From contig NZ_RBXP01000011.1 of NCBI RefSeq assembly GCF_003634965.1, positions 496,001 to 560,000 on the forward strand: DNA of 64,000 nucleotides. Direction: 5' to 3'. Below the pieces are notes generated by a model. The model saw only the letters and a program-made list of their open reading frames with translations. It did not search any database and was not told where the DNA came from. This document shows positions 8,971 through 18,686 of the stretch, piece by piece. The number at the start of each line of letters is the position of its first letter. Position 1 is the stretch's first letter. This DNA is from Azonexus fungiphilus (GTDB taxonomy: Bacteria; Pseudomonadota; Gammaproteobacteria; Burkholderiales; Rhodocyclaceae). A program made the translations under genes and the position numbers.

Positions 8971-10422
8971 ATGTCCGCCGAACCCACCGACGCCGCCGCG
9001 CGCTTCTCGCCGGCCGCACTGAACGCCATGGCGCGTGCCATGGACAGCCTTGAGCAAGGACATCTGTGGCTCGATCCCGACTACTGCGTGCTCGGCTACA
9101 ACCGCGCCTATGAATTGCTGCTCGGCATCCGCAACGCCAGCCGCTTCCTCGGCCGGCCGTTCGCGGATGTCCTGCGGCACATGCTCGAGCAAGGCGAATT
9201 CTTCGATTGCAGCGACCATGAGCAGTTCATCGGCGAACGCATGGCGAGCATGGCCGGCGGCGAAACCTGGCGCAGCGAGCGGGTCCGCCCGAACGGCACG
9301 GTGCTGAGCATCACCGGCCGGCCGCAGGCCGATGGCGGCTACCTCTACAGCTACGTGGACATCACCGGGGAAACGCGGGCGCTCGAGGAAGTCCGGCGCA
9401 ACGCCAAGGCCACCGTCGTCGCCATCGCCAATTTCTCCGAGCACCGCGACACCGACACCGGCGCCCACGTCCTCCGGGTCGCCCGCCTGGTCGGCCAGAC
9501 GGCGCGCCGTCTGCAGCAGCGCGGGCTGTTCGCGAACGTCATCGACGACACCTTCATCGACTACGTGTCGACCGCCAGCATCCTGCACGACGTCGGCAAG
9601 ATCGCCATTCCCGACCGCATCCTGTTCAAGGCCGGTCCGCTCACCGATGACGAACGCGAGACGATGAAGCAGCATGCGCTGGCCGGCGCCAAGATGCTCG
9701 AGCAGGCGTGCATGCTGATGCACGACAGCCGCTACCTGCAGCTCGGCTCGGAGATCGCCCTGACTCACCACGAGTGGTACGACGGCAGCGGCTATCCGGC
9801 CGGCCTGGCCGGCGACGCGATTCCGGTTTCCGGACGGATCTGCGCACTGGCCGACGTCTTCGACGCGCTCACCTCGCGCCGTCCGTACAAGCAGCCGTGG
9901 TCGACCGAACGCGCCGTGGCGCAGATCCGCAAGCAGGTCGGCAGCCAGTTCGATCCGCTGATCGCCGACATCTTCCTCGAGGTGATCGAAGCGCGCGACC
10001 GGATCAAGCTGGTCACCTGGCAGGAATCGATGAGCGTCGGCAACGTGCACATCGACGAGCAGCACCAGATCCTGATCGACACCATCAACCAGCTGGCCAG
10101 CGCCGAAATCCAGAACGACCGGACGATCATCGCGATGATCATCGACGAACTGGTGAACTACACGGTCTTCCACTTCAAGTACGAGGAACAACTGATCGAG
10201 GCCGCCGGCTACCCGGACCTCGAGAAGCACCGCCGGATCCACCAGGGCTTCGTCCGCTGGGTCAAGGAACTGCGCGAGGAATTCACCTATCACCGGCGCA
10301 ACCAGCTCGGCGTGCGCATCCTCGGCTTCCTGCGCGACTGGCTGCAGGAACACATCCTCGGCGAGGACCAGCGCTACCGCGACTACATCGACGGCGTCGA
10401 GCCGCCCTTGCCGGGCCCCTAG
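8971..10422 (+). CDS. PAS / HD-GYP / hemerythrin fusion, predicted c-di-GMP phosphodiesterase
   Basis: 483 residues. An N-terminal PAS-like domain (about 15-135, SLEQGHLWLDPDYCVLGYNR) is followed by an HD-GYP domain with His206-Asp207 (SILHDVGK) and the signature HHEWYDGSGYP at 266-276. A C-terminal hemerythrin domain (about 345-470) has ligands His365, His401, Glu405, His420, His424, His461 and Asp466. HD-GYP domains hydrolyse c-di-GMP. The hemerythrin domain could couple oxygen, NO or iron redox state to that activity; this coupling is inference. It follows the free hemerythrin gene by 10 bases, and its stop overlaps the convergent gloB stop. Confidence 0.9.
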   Translation: MSAEPTDAAARFSPAALNAMARAMDSLEQGHLWLDPDYCVLGYNRAYELLLGIRNASRFLGRPFADVLRHMLEQGEFFDCSDHEQFIGERMASMAGGETWRSERVRPNGTVLSITGRPQADGGYLYSYVDITGETRALEEVRRNAKATVVAIANFSEHRDTDTGAHVLRVARLVGQTARRLQQRGLFANVIDDTFIDYVSTASILHDVGKIAIPDRILFKAGPLTDDERETMKQHALAGAKMLEQACMLMHDSRYLQLGSEIALTHHEWYDGSGYPAGLAGDAIPVSGRICALADVFDALTSRRPYKQPWSTERAVAQIRKQVGSQFDPLIADIFLEVIEARDRIKLVTWQESMSVGNVHIDEQHQILIDTINQLASAEIQNDRTIIAMIIDELVNYTVFHFKYEEQLIEAAGYPDLEKHRRIHQGFVRWVKELREEFTYHRRNQLGVRILGFLRDWLQEHILGEDQRYRDYIDGVEPPLPGP

Positions 10423-11174
10423 AAGACGTTGCGCCAGGCCCGCAGGGCGGCGAAAACCTCGACTTTTTCGCGGTTGACCGCCGCCTGCGCGACGGCGGCG
10501 GCGATCACCGCCGGCTCGCTGCAGCGCAGGAAGGGATTGGTCGCCTTCTCCTCGGCCAGCGTCAGCGGCACCGTCGCCTGCCCGGCCGCCCGTAGCGCCG
10601 CGACCCGGGCGGCACGTTCGGCGAGAGCGCGGTTGTCCGGCTCGACGGCAAGCGCGAACGGCAGGTTCATCTGGGTATATTCATGGGCGCAGTAGATGCG
10701 CGTCGCGTCCGGCAGCGCCGCAATGCGCGCCAGCGACGCGCTCATCTGCGCCGGTGTCCCCTCGAACAGCCGGCCGCAGCCGGCACCGAACAGGGTGTCG
10801 CCACAGAAAAGCGCCCCCGGCGCCAGGTAGGCGAGATGCCCGAGGGTGTGCCCGGGCACCGCCAGCACCTCGACCGGCGTGCCCAGCACGTCGATGCGTT
10901 CGCCGCCGCGCAGGGGCCGGGTCGTGCCTGTGATAGACTCTTCGGCCGGCGCGTAAACGTCGCAGGACCAGCGTTCGAGCAGTTCGCCGATGCCGCCCTG
11001 ATGGTCGGCATGGTGATGCGTGACGAGGATGCCGGCGAGCGTCAGGCCGAGGTTTTCCAGCCGCTCGACGACCGCTGCCGCCTCGCCCGGATCGACGACG
11101 AAAGCCTGCCGGCCGCGCTGCAGCAGCCAGATGTAATTGTCCTTGAAGGCGGGAATGAGCGAGATGTCGAACAT
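10419..11174 (-). CDS. gloB: hydroxyacylglutathione hydrolase (glyoxalase II)
   Basis: 251 residues of metallo-beta-lactamase fold. The metal motif THHHADHQGG gives His53, His55, Asp57 and His58; further ligands lie in PGHTLGHLAY, FCGDTLFGAGCGRLFEG and AHEYTQMN. The C-terminal HAGH domain is present (EEKATNPFLR). The enzyme hydrolyses S-lactoylglutathione to D-lactate and glutathione in methylglyoxal detoxification. Its stop overlaps the HD-GYP gene stop by 4 bases and its start is divergent from a methyltransferase, an arrangement (gloB, methyltransferase, rnhA, dnaQ) often seen in betaproteobacteria. Confidence 0.95.
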   Translation of the reverse strand: MFDISLIPAFKDNYIWLLQRGRQAFVVDPGEAAAVVERLENLGLTLAGILVTHHHADHQGGIGELLERWSCDVYAPAEESITGTTRPLRGGERIDVLGTPVEVLAVPGHTLGHLAYLAPGALFCGDTLFGAGCGRLFEGTPAQMSASLARIAALPDATRIYCAHEYTQMNLPFALAVEPDNRALAERAARVAALRAAGQATVPLTLAEEKATNPFLRCSEPAVIAAAVAQAAVNREKVEVFAALRAWRNVF

Positions 11175-11202
11175 GCCGGAACTATCGAGCCAGAGCGCCC
11201 GG

Positions 11203-11919
11203 ATGTCAAACACCGGGCTCGACGCCTGGCTCGCCTCGCCGCAGGGGCGCTACGTGCTCGACTGGGAAAGCCAGCGCATCGACGAGACGGTGCCCGACAT
11301 CTTCGGCTTCAACGCACTGCAGATCGGCCTGCCCCAATGCGACCTGCTGCGCGCCAACCGGATGGCGCTGCGTGCGCGCATCGGCGGCGGTGCGCCGGTC
11401 GCCGTCAACTGCCTGCCGACGGCGCTGCCGATCGCCAACCAGAGCGTCGACCTGGTGATCCTGCCGCATGTCCTCGAGTTCGCCGACGACCCGCACCAGA
11501 TCCTGCGCGAGGTCGAGCGCATCCTGATTCCCGAGGGCCAGCTCATCGTCACCGGCTTCAACCCGCTGTCGCTGTGGGGGCTGCGCAAGCAGACCCGGCG
11601 CGGCGGCGGCTTCCCGTGGAACGGCAGCTACCTGTCGCCGCTGCGCCTGAAGGACTGGCTGAAATTGCTCGGATTCGACGTCGACCGTGGTGATTTCGGC
11701 TGTTACGCGCCGCCCTGCGAGCAGCAGAAATGGCTGCAGCGCTGGCGCTTCACCGAAACCGCCGGCCGCCGCTGGTGGAAATTTTCCGGCGCCGTCTATA
11801 TGCTGCGCGCCGTCAAGCGCGTGCACGGCATGCGCCTGATCACCCCCAACTGGCGCAAGAAGGCCTTGCGCGCCAAGGCCTTGCGGCCCGTAGCACAAAA
11901 GGAAATCCATGGCGACTGA
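11203..11919 (+). CDS. SAM-dependent class I methyltransferase
   Basis: 238 residues from the ATG at 11203, chosen because the protein then starts [17 protein letters not shown], which matches the family N-terminus, with AGAG upstream; ATGs at 11173 and 11137 are possible but the latter overlaps gloB coding. The methyltransferase-11 fold shows [37 protein letters not shown] and a C-terminal basic tail. The substrate is unknown. It overlaps rnhA by 11 bases, so it is the first gene of an operon with rnhA and dnaQ. Confidence 0.85.
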   Translation: MSNTGLDAWLASPQGRYVLDWESQRIDETVPDIFGFNALQIGLPQCDLLRANRMALRARIGGGAPVAVNCLPTALPIANQSVDLVILPHVLEFADDPHQILREVERILIPEGQLIVTGFNPLSLWGLRKQTRRGGGFPWNGSYLSPLRLKDWLKLLGFDVDRGDFGCYAPPCEQQKWLQRWRFTETAGRRWWKFSGAVYMLRAVKRVHGMRLITPNWRKKALRAKALRPVAQKEIHGD

Positions 11920-12361
11920 CAGCGTCGACATCTACACCGACGGCGCCTGCCGCGGCAATCCCGGCCCCGGCGGCTGGGGCGCAATCCTGCGCGCCGGCGG
12001 GCACGAGAAGGAACTGTGGGGCGGTGAGCCGGCCACCACCAACAACCGCATGGAACTGATGGCGGTGATCCGCGCCCTCGACGCCATGAAACGGCCGGTC
12101 ACCGCGCGCGTGCACAGCGACTCGCAATACGTGCTCAAGGGCATCAGCGAGTGGATCCACGGCTGGAAACGCAACGGCTGGAAGACCGCCGACAAGAAGC
12201 CGGTGAAGAACGCCGACCTGTGGCAGCAACTCGACGAGCAGGCCCGCCGCCACCAGCTACAGTGGATCTGGGTCAAGGGCCACGCCGGCCACCCCGAGAA
12301 CGAGCGTGCCGATGCGCTGGCCAACCGGGGCATCGACGAACTGAAGAAGGAAGGCGCATGA
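11909..12361 (+). CDS. rnhA: ribonuclease HI
   Basis: 150 residues, the normal length for bacterial RNase HI. The catalytic acids are in place: Asp11 ([15 protein letters not shown]), Glu49 (NNRMELMAV), Asp71 ([11 protein letters not shown]) and the C-terminal Asp in NERADALAN, with the conserved His in [10 protein letters not shown]. It cleaves RNA in RNA-DNA hybrids. The gene overlaps the methyltransferase end by 11 bases and the dnaQ start by 4 (ATGA); the rnhA-dnaQ pairing is widespread in proteobacteria. Confidence 0.97.
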   Translation: MATDSVDIYTDGACRGNPGPGGWGAILRAGGHEKELWGGEPATTNNRMELMAVIRALDAMKRPVTARVHSDSQYVLKGISEWIHGWKRNGWKTADKKPVKNADLWQQLDEQARRHQLQWIWVKGHAGHPENERADALANRGIDELKKEGA

Positions 12362-13077
12362 GACAGATCGTCCTCGATACCGAAACCACCGGCCTGAGCC
12401 CGCGCGACGGCCACCGGATCATCGAAATCGCCTGCATCGAGATGGTCAACCGCCGGCTGACCGGGCATCACCTGCACAAGTACATGCACCCGGAACGCGA
12501 GATCGACGCCGGCGCCCAGGCGGTGCACGGGATCACCCTCGAATTCCTGGCCGACAAGCCGAAGTTCGCCGACATCGCCGACGAGTTCCTCGAGTTCATC
12601 AGCGGTGCCCAGCTGATCATCCACAACGCCCCCTTCGACCTCGGCTTCCTCAACGCCGAGCTCGACCGGCTCGGCCGGGTGCCGGTCGAAACCGTCTGCA
12701 ACGGCGTCATCGACACCCTGCGCGAGGCCAAGGAACTGCACCCGGGCAAGCGCAACAGCCTGGACGCGCTGTGCGAACGCTACGAGATCGACAACTCGAG
12801 CCGGACCCTGCACGGCGCCTTGCTCGATACCGAACTGCTGGCCGAGGTCTATCTGGCGATGACGCGCGGCCAGAACGCACTGATGATCGAGCCCGACGAA
12901 GCCCCGCGCGTGCTCCTCGGCGCCGACGGCAAGGCCCGCCAGCGCAAGCCGCTGCTCGTCCGCCGCGCGAGCGAAGCCGAACTGGCCGAGCACGAGCGGA
13001 TGCTGGCGGCGATCGACAAGGAATCCAAGGGCGCCTGCATCTGGTTGCCCAAGCCGGCCGCCGACGCCCCCGCCTGA
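12358..13077 (+). CDS. dnaQ: DNA polymerase III epsilon subunit (proofreading exonuclease)
   Basis: 239 residues. Exo I is DTETTG (Asp7, Glu9), Exo II lies in [14 protein letters not shown] and Exo III in [14 protein letters not shown], so the DEDDh 3'-5' exonuclease site is complete. The C-terminal tail (about 185-239) would bind the polymerase alpha subunit. It proofreads during chromosomal replication. Its ATG overlaps the rnhA stop. Confidence 0.97.
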   Translation: MRQIVLDTETTGLSPRDGHRIIEIACIEMVNRRLTGHHLHKYMHPEREIDAGAQAVHGITLEFLADKPKFADIADEFLEFISGAQLIIHNAPFDLGFLNAELDRLGRVPVETVCNGVIDTLREAKELHPGKRNSLDALCERYEIDNSSRTLHGALLDTELLAEVYLAMTRGQNALMIEPDEAPRVLLGADGKARQRKPLLVRRASEAELAEHERMLAAIDKESKGACIWLPKPAADAPA

Positions 13078-13088
13078 CCGGCCCGCCG

Positions 13089-13967
13089 ATGCTGCCGCCC
13101 TTCCTGCTGCTCTGGCTGGTCGCCGAACTGACCGCCTACTACCTGCTCTACCGAGGCCCCCTGGCCCTCGCCGGCGGCGCTGCCGTCATCGCCGCGCTGG
13201 CCACGCTGCTGCTCGGCCGCGCCTGGCAGAACGCGCTGACCTGGCTGCTCGCGGCCCGTCACCGTTCACCCGGACCGACGCCGGGACCGGCGATCGTCGT
13301 CGGCGAGTATCTTGCCTTCCTGTTCACCTTCCTGGTGCTGCTCCCGTTCGAGCGCCTGTGGATGCCCCCCGACCGTCTCGCCGCGGGCCGCCGCGTCGTC
13401 CTGCTGGTGCATGGCTACGGCTGCAGCCGCGGCGTCTGGTGGCTGCTGCGCCGGCGGCTCGAAGCGGCCGGCTGCACCGTCGCCACACTCAGCCTGTTTC
13501 CGCCGTTCACCAGCATGGGCCGCATGGTGCCGCAACTGCACGCGCGCATCGAAGCGGTCTGCCGCGCCACCGGCGCCGAGCGCCTGACCCTGGTCGGGCA
13601 CAGCATGGGCGGCCTGATCGCCCGCTCCTGCCTGGCCCGTCACGGCCACGCGCAGGTCGCTAAACTGATCACGCTGGCGACACCAAACGCCGGCACCGAA
13701 CTGGCCCGCTACGGCATCGGCCAGAATGCCCGCGAGATGCGCCCCGCTTCGCTGTGGCTGCACGACATGGCCGGCGAAGCGCCGGGCGTGCCGACGCTGG
13801 CACTGCGCAATCCCTGCGACAATTACGTGATGCCGCAGGACAACCAGACCCTGCCCGGGGCCACCAACGCCGACCTGCCGCCGGTCGGCCACCTGGCCAT
13901 GCTCTATGACCGCCGCGTCGCCGACATCGTCGTCGCCGCCTGTACCGAAGGAAATGCCCGCCGATGA
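13089..13967 (+). CDS. membrane-anchored lipase-like alpha/beta hydrolase
   Basis: 292 residues. The N-terminus has two or three hydrophobic helices (FLLLWLVAELTAYYLLY, LALAGGAAVIAALATLLLG and YLAFLFTFLVLLPFERLW). The hydrolase part starts with VVLLVHGYGCSRGVWWLL (oxyanion HGYG) and has the nucleophile elbow GHSMGG (Ser in LTLVGHSMGGLIARS) and the His near VGHLAMLYD. It resembles lipases and PGAP1-like acyl hydrolases; the substrate is unknown. It starts 11 bases after dnaQ and overlaps the aminopeptidase start (ATGA), so it is likely co-transcribed with both. Confidence 0.85.
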   Translation: MLPPFLLLWLVAELTAYYLLYRGPLALAGGAAVIAALATLLLGRAWQNALTWLLAARHRSPGPTPGPAIVVGEYLAFLFTFLVLLPFERLWMPPDRLAAGRRVVLLVHGYGCSRGVWWLLRRRLEAAGCTVATLSLFPPFTSMGRMVPQLHARIEAVCRATGAERLTLVGHSMGGLIARSCLARHGHAQVAKLITLATPNAGTELARYGIGQNAREMRPASLWLHDMAGEAPGVPTLALRNPCDNYVMPQDNQTLPGATNADLPPVGHLAMLYDRRVADIVVAACTEGNARR

Positions 13968-15268
13968 CCGTGATCGCCGATAACGCCCGCGCGCAAGCGC
14001 AGGACCTGCTCGATTTCATCGATGCCAGCCCCAGCCCCTGGCATGCCGTCGCCAGCTGCCAGGCCCGCCTGCAGGCCGCCGGCTACCAGCGCCTGGAAGA
14101 GTTCGAACGCTGGCAGCTGCAAGCCGGCGGCCGCTACTACGTGACCCGCGGCGGCTCCTCGATCATCGCCTTCGCCGTCGGCAGCCAGCCGCTGCTCGAC
14201 ACCGGCCTGACCATGGTCGGCGCCCATACCGACTCGCCCGGCCTGCGCCTCAAGCCGAAGCCGGCCGAGGAAAGCGCCGGCCTCGTCCGGCTCGGCGTCG
14301 AAGTCTATGGCGGTCCGATCCTGGCCACCTTCGCCGACCGCGACCTGAGCCTGGCCGGCCGCGTCATGCTGCGCAACGCCAGCGGCATCGAAAGCCGGCT
14401 GGTGCACCTCGAAGCGCCCTGGCTGCGCCTGCCCAACCTGGCCATCCACATGAACCGCGAGGTCAACGAAAGCGGTCTCAAGTTCAACAAGCAGAGCGAA
14501 CTGCCGCCGCTCCTCGGGATCGCCGACGGCACCCCGGCCGAGGCCCGCTTCCGCCGGCCGCTGGCCGAGGCGCTCGGGGTCGCGGTGGATAGCCTGATGA
14601 CCTGGGAACTGGCCGTCTGCGACACGCAAAAAGGGGCTTTCTGGGGCGTCGACCGTGAATTTCTTGCGGCCGGACGACTCGACAACCTGGCTTCCTGTCA
14701 CGCCGCGCTGAGCGCCCTGCTGGCCGTCGGGCAGCCGGCGCAAACCTGCCTGGTGGCGCTCTTCGACCACGAGGAAGTCGGCTCGGAAAGCGCCGCCGGC
14801 GCCGGCGGCAGCCTGGTCGGCGACGTCCTGCAGCGGCTCGCCGGCTGCTTCGCCCTCGACGCCGAGGACCTGCGCCGGGTCCTGGCGCGCAGCTTCTTCA
14901 TCAGCGCCGACATGGCCCATGCCTGGCACCCGAACTTCCCGGCCGCCTACGAACCCGCCCACCGCGTGCTGGTCAACGGCGGCCCGGTGATCAAGTGCAA
15001 CGCCAACCAGCGCTACAGCACCGGCGCCGACACGGCGGCGCTGTTCATGGCCATTTGCGAGCAGGCCGGCGTCCCCTGCCAGCAGTACGCCCACCGCACC
15101 GATCTCGGCTGCGGCAGCACGATCGGCCCGATCGTCGCCGCCCGCCTCGGCATTCCCAGCGTCGACGTCGGCTCACCGATGTGGGCGATGCACAGCATCC
15201 GCGAAAGCGCCGGCGTCCTCGACCATGCCTGGATGATCGCCGCGCTGACCGGCGCCTTCAGGCTGTAG
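13964..15268 (+). CDS. apeB: M18-family aminopeptidase
   Basis: 434 residues, the usual M18 length. The dinuclear zinc site is visible: His in MVGAHTDSPGLRLKP, the Asp in GRLDNLASC, Glu residues in FDHEEVGSESAAGAG, Asp in ISADMAHA and His in MWAMHSIRESAG. These cytosolic enzymes remove N-terminal residues from peptides. The start overlaps the stop of the lipase-like gene, and its end overlaps the convergent GGDEF/EAL gene by 11 bases. Confidence 0.95.
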   Translation: MTVIADNARAQAQDLLDFIDASPSPWHAVASCQARLQAAGYQRLEEFERWQLQAGGRYYVTRGGSSIIAFAVGSQPLLDTGLTMVGAHTDSPGLRLKPKPAEESAGLVRLGVEVYGGPILATFADRDLSLAGRVMLRNASGIESRLVHLEAPWLRLPNLAIHMNREVNESGLKFNKQSELPPLLGIADGTPAEARFRRPLAEALGVAVDSLMTWELAVCDTQKGAFWGVDREFLAAGRLDNLASCHAALSALLAVGQPAQTCLVALFDHEEVGSESAAGAGGSLVGDVLQRLAGCFALDAEDLRRVLARSFFISADMAHAWHPNFPAAYEPAHRVLVNGGPVIKCNANQRYSTGADTAALFMAICEQAGVPCQQYAHRTDLGCGSTIGPIVAARLGIPSVDVGSPMWAMHSIRESAGVLDHAWMIAALTGAFRL

Positions 15269-18200
15269 CGCCGCTCCAGGCGTCGATCCAGCGTTGCAGC
15301 TCGGCCGCCGGCAGCGGCCGGCTGAACAGGTAGCCCTGCATCACCGGACACCCGCGCTCGGCCAGGAAGGCACGCTGGATCTCGTTCTCGACGCCTTCGG
15401 CGACGACGTCCATGCCAAGGTCGCGAGCCAGCGACAGGGTCGCCATCGCGATCGCCACGTCCTCGAGATCGTCGGGCACGTCCTTGACGAAGCTGCGATC
15501 GAGCTTGAGCCGGCAGATCGGCAAGCGCTTCAGGTAGGCCAGGCTGGAATAGCCGGTGCCGAAATCGTCGAGCGCCAGGCGGATGCCGAGTTCGCAGAGC
15601 GCATTCATGCGCGCCAGGACTTCCGGCGTCGGCTGCATCAAGGCGCTTTCGGTCAGCTCGAGTTCGAGCTTGCGCGGATCGGCGCCAGTCGCCGCAAGGA
15701 TGCGCCGGACGCTGTCGACGAAACCGCTCTGGCAGAACTGCAGTGCCGAGATGTTCACCGCCATCACCAGGTCGCGCCCCTGCGCCTGCCATTGCGCCAG
15801 CTGGCGGCAGGCGGCGTCGAGCACCCAGTCGCCGAGCGGGACGATCAGTCCGCTTTCCTCGGCAACGGCAATGAACTGCACCGGCTGGAGCATGCCCAGT
15901 TCGGGATGCTGCCAGCGCACCAGGGCTTCGCAGCCGAGCAGCCGGCTGTCGCCGGCGGCGACCTGCGGCTGGTAGTGAAGGACCAGTTCGTCGCGCTCGA
16001 TCGCCCGCCGCAGCGCATTCTCGAGCATCAGCCGTTCGAGCGCATGGACGTCCATTTCCGGCTTGAAGTAGTGGTAGGTGTTGCGCCCCTGGTCCTTGGC
16101 GCAATACATCGCGACGTCGGCGTGCTTGAGCAGGGTGCTGACATCATCGCCATCGCCGGGGTAGACGGCGATGCCGATACTCGCCGAGACGGTCAGCTCG
16201 TGCCCTTCGATCAGCATCGGCGACTGCAGCGCGCCGATCAGCTTGCGCGCCACCACCGCCGCATCCTCGGCATGGTCGAGCCGGGGCAGCAGGATGACGA
16301 ACTCGTCGCCACCGAGACGGGCGAGGAAATCGTTCTCGCGCAGACAGGCGCTGAAGCGGCGGGCAACGCCGGAGAGCAGCTGGTCGCCGACCGGGTGGCC
16401 GAGCGAATCGTTGACCGACTTGAAATGATCGAGGTCGATGAAGAGTACCGCCATGCACTCGCTCTGCCGGGCGGCACTACGCAGTTCGAGCTGGGCCCGG
16501 TCGCTCCACTGGGTGCGGTTGGGCAGGCCGGTAAGCACGTCGTAGTGGGCGAGGAAGGCGATGTGCTCCTCGGCAGCCCGGGCTGCGGTGACGTCCTGTG
16601 CGGTGCCGCGCAGGCGGACGCCGTCGTCGCGCAGATCGCTCTCGATGCGGAAATGCAGCATCGTGCCGACCGGTCCCGGACCGGCCAGGCGGCAGTCGAA
16701 GGATGCCTGGCCCGGTTCGCGACTGAGCTGCTCGATGGCATTGTGCAGCGCCGCCCGGTCTTCCGGATGCACGCGGGCGACCAGATCGAGCGGCCGCACC
16801 GGTTCGTCGCGGCCGAGGCGCATGATGCTGCGCAGCTCGTCCGAACAATGGCAGCCACTCTCGCCGGGCAGCAGCTCCCAGCTGCCGAGACGGGCAATGC
16901 GCTGGGCCTGGCTGAGCTCCTCCTGCTGTTCGGCAACCTTGCGCCCGGCATCGGCAAGCTGGCGGGTGCGCTCCTCGACCAGCCGTTCGACGCGCCGCGC
17001 CCGACCGCTGGTCAGCAGCAGGAAGGCGCCGAGCACGGCGGTGCTGAGCAGGCCGACCGCCAGGGTCAGCCAGACGCCCCAGCTGCGCAGCGAGGCCATG
17101 TAGTCGTCGGTGGCGGCGACGCGCAACAGCCAGTGGCGGCCGGCAAAGCCGATCGACTCCTCGCGGTGCAGGCGGCGCTCGACCCAGCCGGCAGCCTCGC
17201 AACCGGCCGGTCCGTAGAGCCGCTGGACGCTGTCGTCGTGATCGAGATCGACCAGGCAGACAGCCAGCCCGTGGTTGATGTTGCCGACCAGCGTCGAATT
17301 GAGCACGTCGTCCATCCGGAAGACGCCGGAAATCATCCCGATCTGGCGCACCGGCATGCCGGCAAAGACCGCGTGATAGACAACGACGCCGCGCTGCTCG
17401 CCCTGCTCCTGGACCAGGCGGATCGACGCCGACGCCACCGGCAGCCGGGTCTCGCGGGTGCGCCGGGCGGCCTGCGCGGTCTGTTCGAGGACCAGCGGGT
17501 CGAGGCCGAGCACGCTGCGGTTGCTGGCCAGCGGCTCGACGTAGAGCAGCGGCAGGTATTCGGGGCGGGTCTCGGCGACGTAAGTGCGCCCGGAGGCTTC
17601 GCGGCCGAGAATGGCGAAATTCTCGTTGCCGGCAGCCCGGACCCGGGCTTCGAAGGCGCTGCGCTCGCGCTCGAGGACGAGCGGGCTCCAGCCGAAGTTC
17701 TGCGTTCCCGGATAGCGTTCGAGCAGCGGCGTCACGTACTCGCGCCAGACTTCGGCATCAAGCGCCGGATGCACCGTCGCCAGGCGTTCGAGCGCCAGCA
17801 TCTGGTCGAGTTGCGCGTCGAAACGCTTGCGCACCAGACTGCCCAGGTGTTCGGCGTCGCGGTTGAGCTGGCCCTGCAGGCGCCGCGCCTCCCAGTGGCT
17901 GACCTGGACGAAGGTGGCGGCGAGCACGCCGAGGGCGATCAGCATCGGCACGCTGACGGTCAGCCGACGGGACCGCCATTCGCTCGCCGGCAGCCCGAAG
18001 AAGACGAGCAGCAGCGGCACCATGATGAGCACGCCGAGGGTGTCGCCGGCCCACCAGTTCATCCAGACGAAGGCGCTATCGTCGCTGGCGACGCCGCCCA
18101 TCAGCGACAGCGCGAGGGTGCCAAGGGTCGGGCCGACCAGGCAGCCGACCGGGGCGATGACGAAGACGAAGCGGATGATGCTCTCGTGGCTGTCGAGCGG

Positions 18201-18524
18201 ATTGTCCGGCCCGAGCAGGCGGCCGGCCAGCCAGTGGCCGAAGGCGCCCTGGAGGACGGCGCCGATCGCCGGCAGCAGCAGCATCGGCCAGACGGCATCG
18301 GCGAAACCGCTCTGCGTCGCGGCCGCGATCTGGACCGCCAGCGAGCCGGCAAAAATGCCGAAAAGACAGCGTCGACCGTGAACCAGCAGCGCCGCCAGCG
18401 CGATCCCTGCCGGCGGAAAGAGCGGCGCGGCGTAGCCGGGCGGCACGGCAATCTGCAGCGCCAGCCAGCCGGTCAGCGCGTAAATCAGGGCAAGCAGGAA
18501 ATTGCCGCGAAGAAAAACAGACAT
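15258..18524 (-). CDS. MASE1/CHASE/PAS/GGDEF/EAL c-di-GMP signalling protein
   Basis: 1088 residues from an ATG with CAGGG upstream. An N-terminal MASE1 multi-helix sensor (about 1-220) is followed by a CHASE-type extracytoplasmic region (about 225-470), another helix near 490, a PAS domain (about 530-640), GGDEF (about 650-810, RLGGDEFVILLPRL) and EAL (about 825-1070, GCEALVRWQHPELG, ALDDFGTGYSSL). Both catalytic signatures are intact, so it could make or break c-di-GMP; which activity dominates cannot be read from sequence. The gene is divergent from regB. Cys-rich segments near GESGCHCSDE occur in the PAS region. Confidence 0.93.
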   Translation of the reverse strand: MSVFLRGNFLLALIYALTGWLALQIAVPPGYAAPLFPPAGIALAALLVHGRRCLFGIFAGSLAVQIAAATQSGFADAVWPMLLLPAIGAVLQGAFGHWLAGRLLGPDNPLDSHESIIRFVFVIAPVGCLVGPTLGTLALSLMGGVASDDSAFVWMNWWAGDTLGVLIMVPLLLVFFGLPASEWRSRRLTVSVPMLIALGVLAATFVQVSHWEARRLQGQLNRDAEHLGSLVRKRFDAQLDQMLALERLATVHPALDAEVWREYVTPLLERYPGTQNFGWSPLVLERERSAFEARVRAAGNENFAILGREASGRTYVAETRPEYLPLLYVEPLASNRSVLGLDPLVLEQTAQAARRTRETRLPVASASIRLVQEQGEQRGVVVYHAVFAGMPVRQIGMISGVFRMDDVLNSTLVGNINHGLAVCLVDLDHDDSVQRLYGPAGCEAAGWVERRLHREESIGFAGRHWLLRVAATDDYMASLRSWGVWLTLAVGLLSTAVLGAFLLLTSGRARRVERLVEERTRQLADAGRKVAEQQEELSQAQRIARLGSWELLPGESGCHCSDELRSIMRLGRDEPVRPLDLVARVHPEDRAALHNAIEQLSREPGQASFDCRLAGPGPVGTMLHFRIESDLRDDGVRLRGTAQDVTAARAAEEHIAFLAHYDVLTGLPNRTQWSDRAQLELRSAARQSECMAVLFIDLDHFKSVNDSLGHPVGDQLLSGVARRFSACLRENDFLARLGGDEFVILLPRLDHAEDAAVVARKLIGALQSPMLIEGHELTVSASIGIAVYPGDGDDVSTLLKHADVAMYCAKDQGRNTYHYFKPEMDVHALERLMLENALRRAIERDELVLHYQPQVAAGDSRLLGCEALVRWQHPELGMLQPVQFIAVAEESGLIVPLGDWVLDAACRQLAQWQAQGRDLVMAVNISALQFCQSGFVDSVRRILAATGADPRKLELELTESALMQPTPEVLARMNALCELGIRLALDDFGTGYSSLAYLKRLPICRLKLDRSFVKDVPDDLEDVAIAMATLSLARDLGMDVVAEGVENEIQRAFLAERGCPVMQGYLFSRPLPAAELQRWIDAWSGATA

Positions 18525-18558
18525 CAAAACCCTGTAACAATTATGCAACACCAGCCGG

Positions 18559-18587
18559 ATTATAAGGGCGTCGGCCGGCGATGCCGC
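18559..18587 (-). promoter_or_regulatory. candidate sigma-70 promoter of the GGDEF/EAL gene
   Basis: On the minus strand a perfect TATAAT (18559-18564) lies 34 bases before the ATG at 18524. A weak -35 GCGGCA (18582-18587) sits 17 bases further upstream. Confidence 0.35.
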
Positions 18588-18686
18588 CGGCAAGCGATCA
18601 AATAAGCCTGTCGCCGCACCGCCTGCGACAATCCGCCGCAGGTCCGCGACGCGCACCCGGCGCGGCAAATCGCCGATAATCCAGCG

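Noticed and set aside
13089..13967. Haloalkane dehalogenase or chloroperoxidase reading of the hydrolase
   Set aside because: The GHSMGG elbow and membrane N-terminus fit lipase/PGAP1-like hydrolases better.
15294..18605. 1100-codon plus-strand frame opposite the GGDEF/EAL gene
   Set aside because: The minus strand carries intact GGDEF and EAL signatures, and the plus frame has no recognisable domain.
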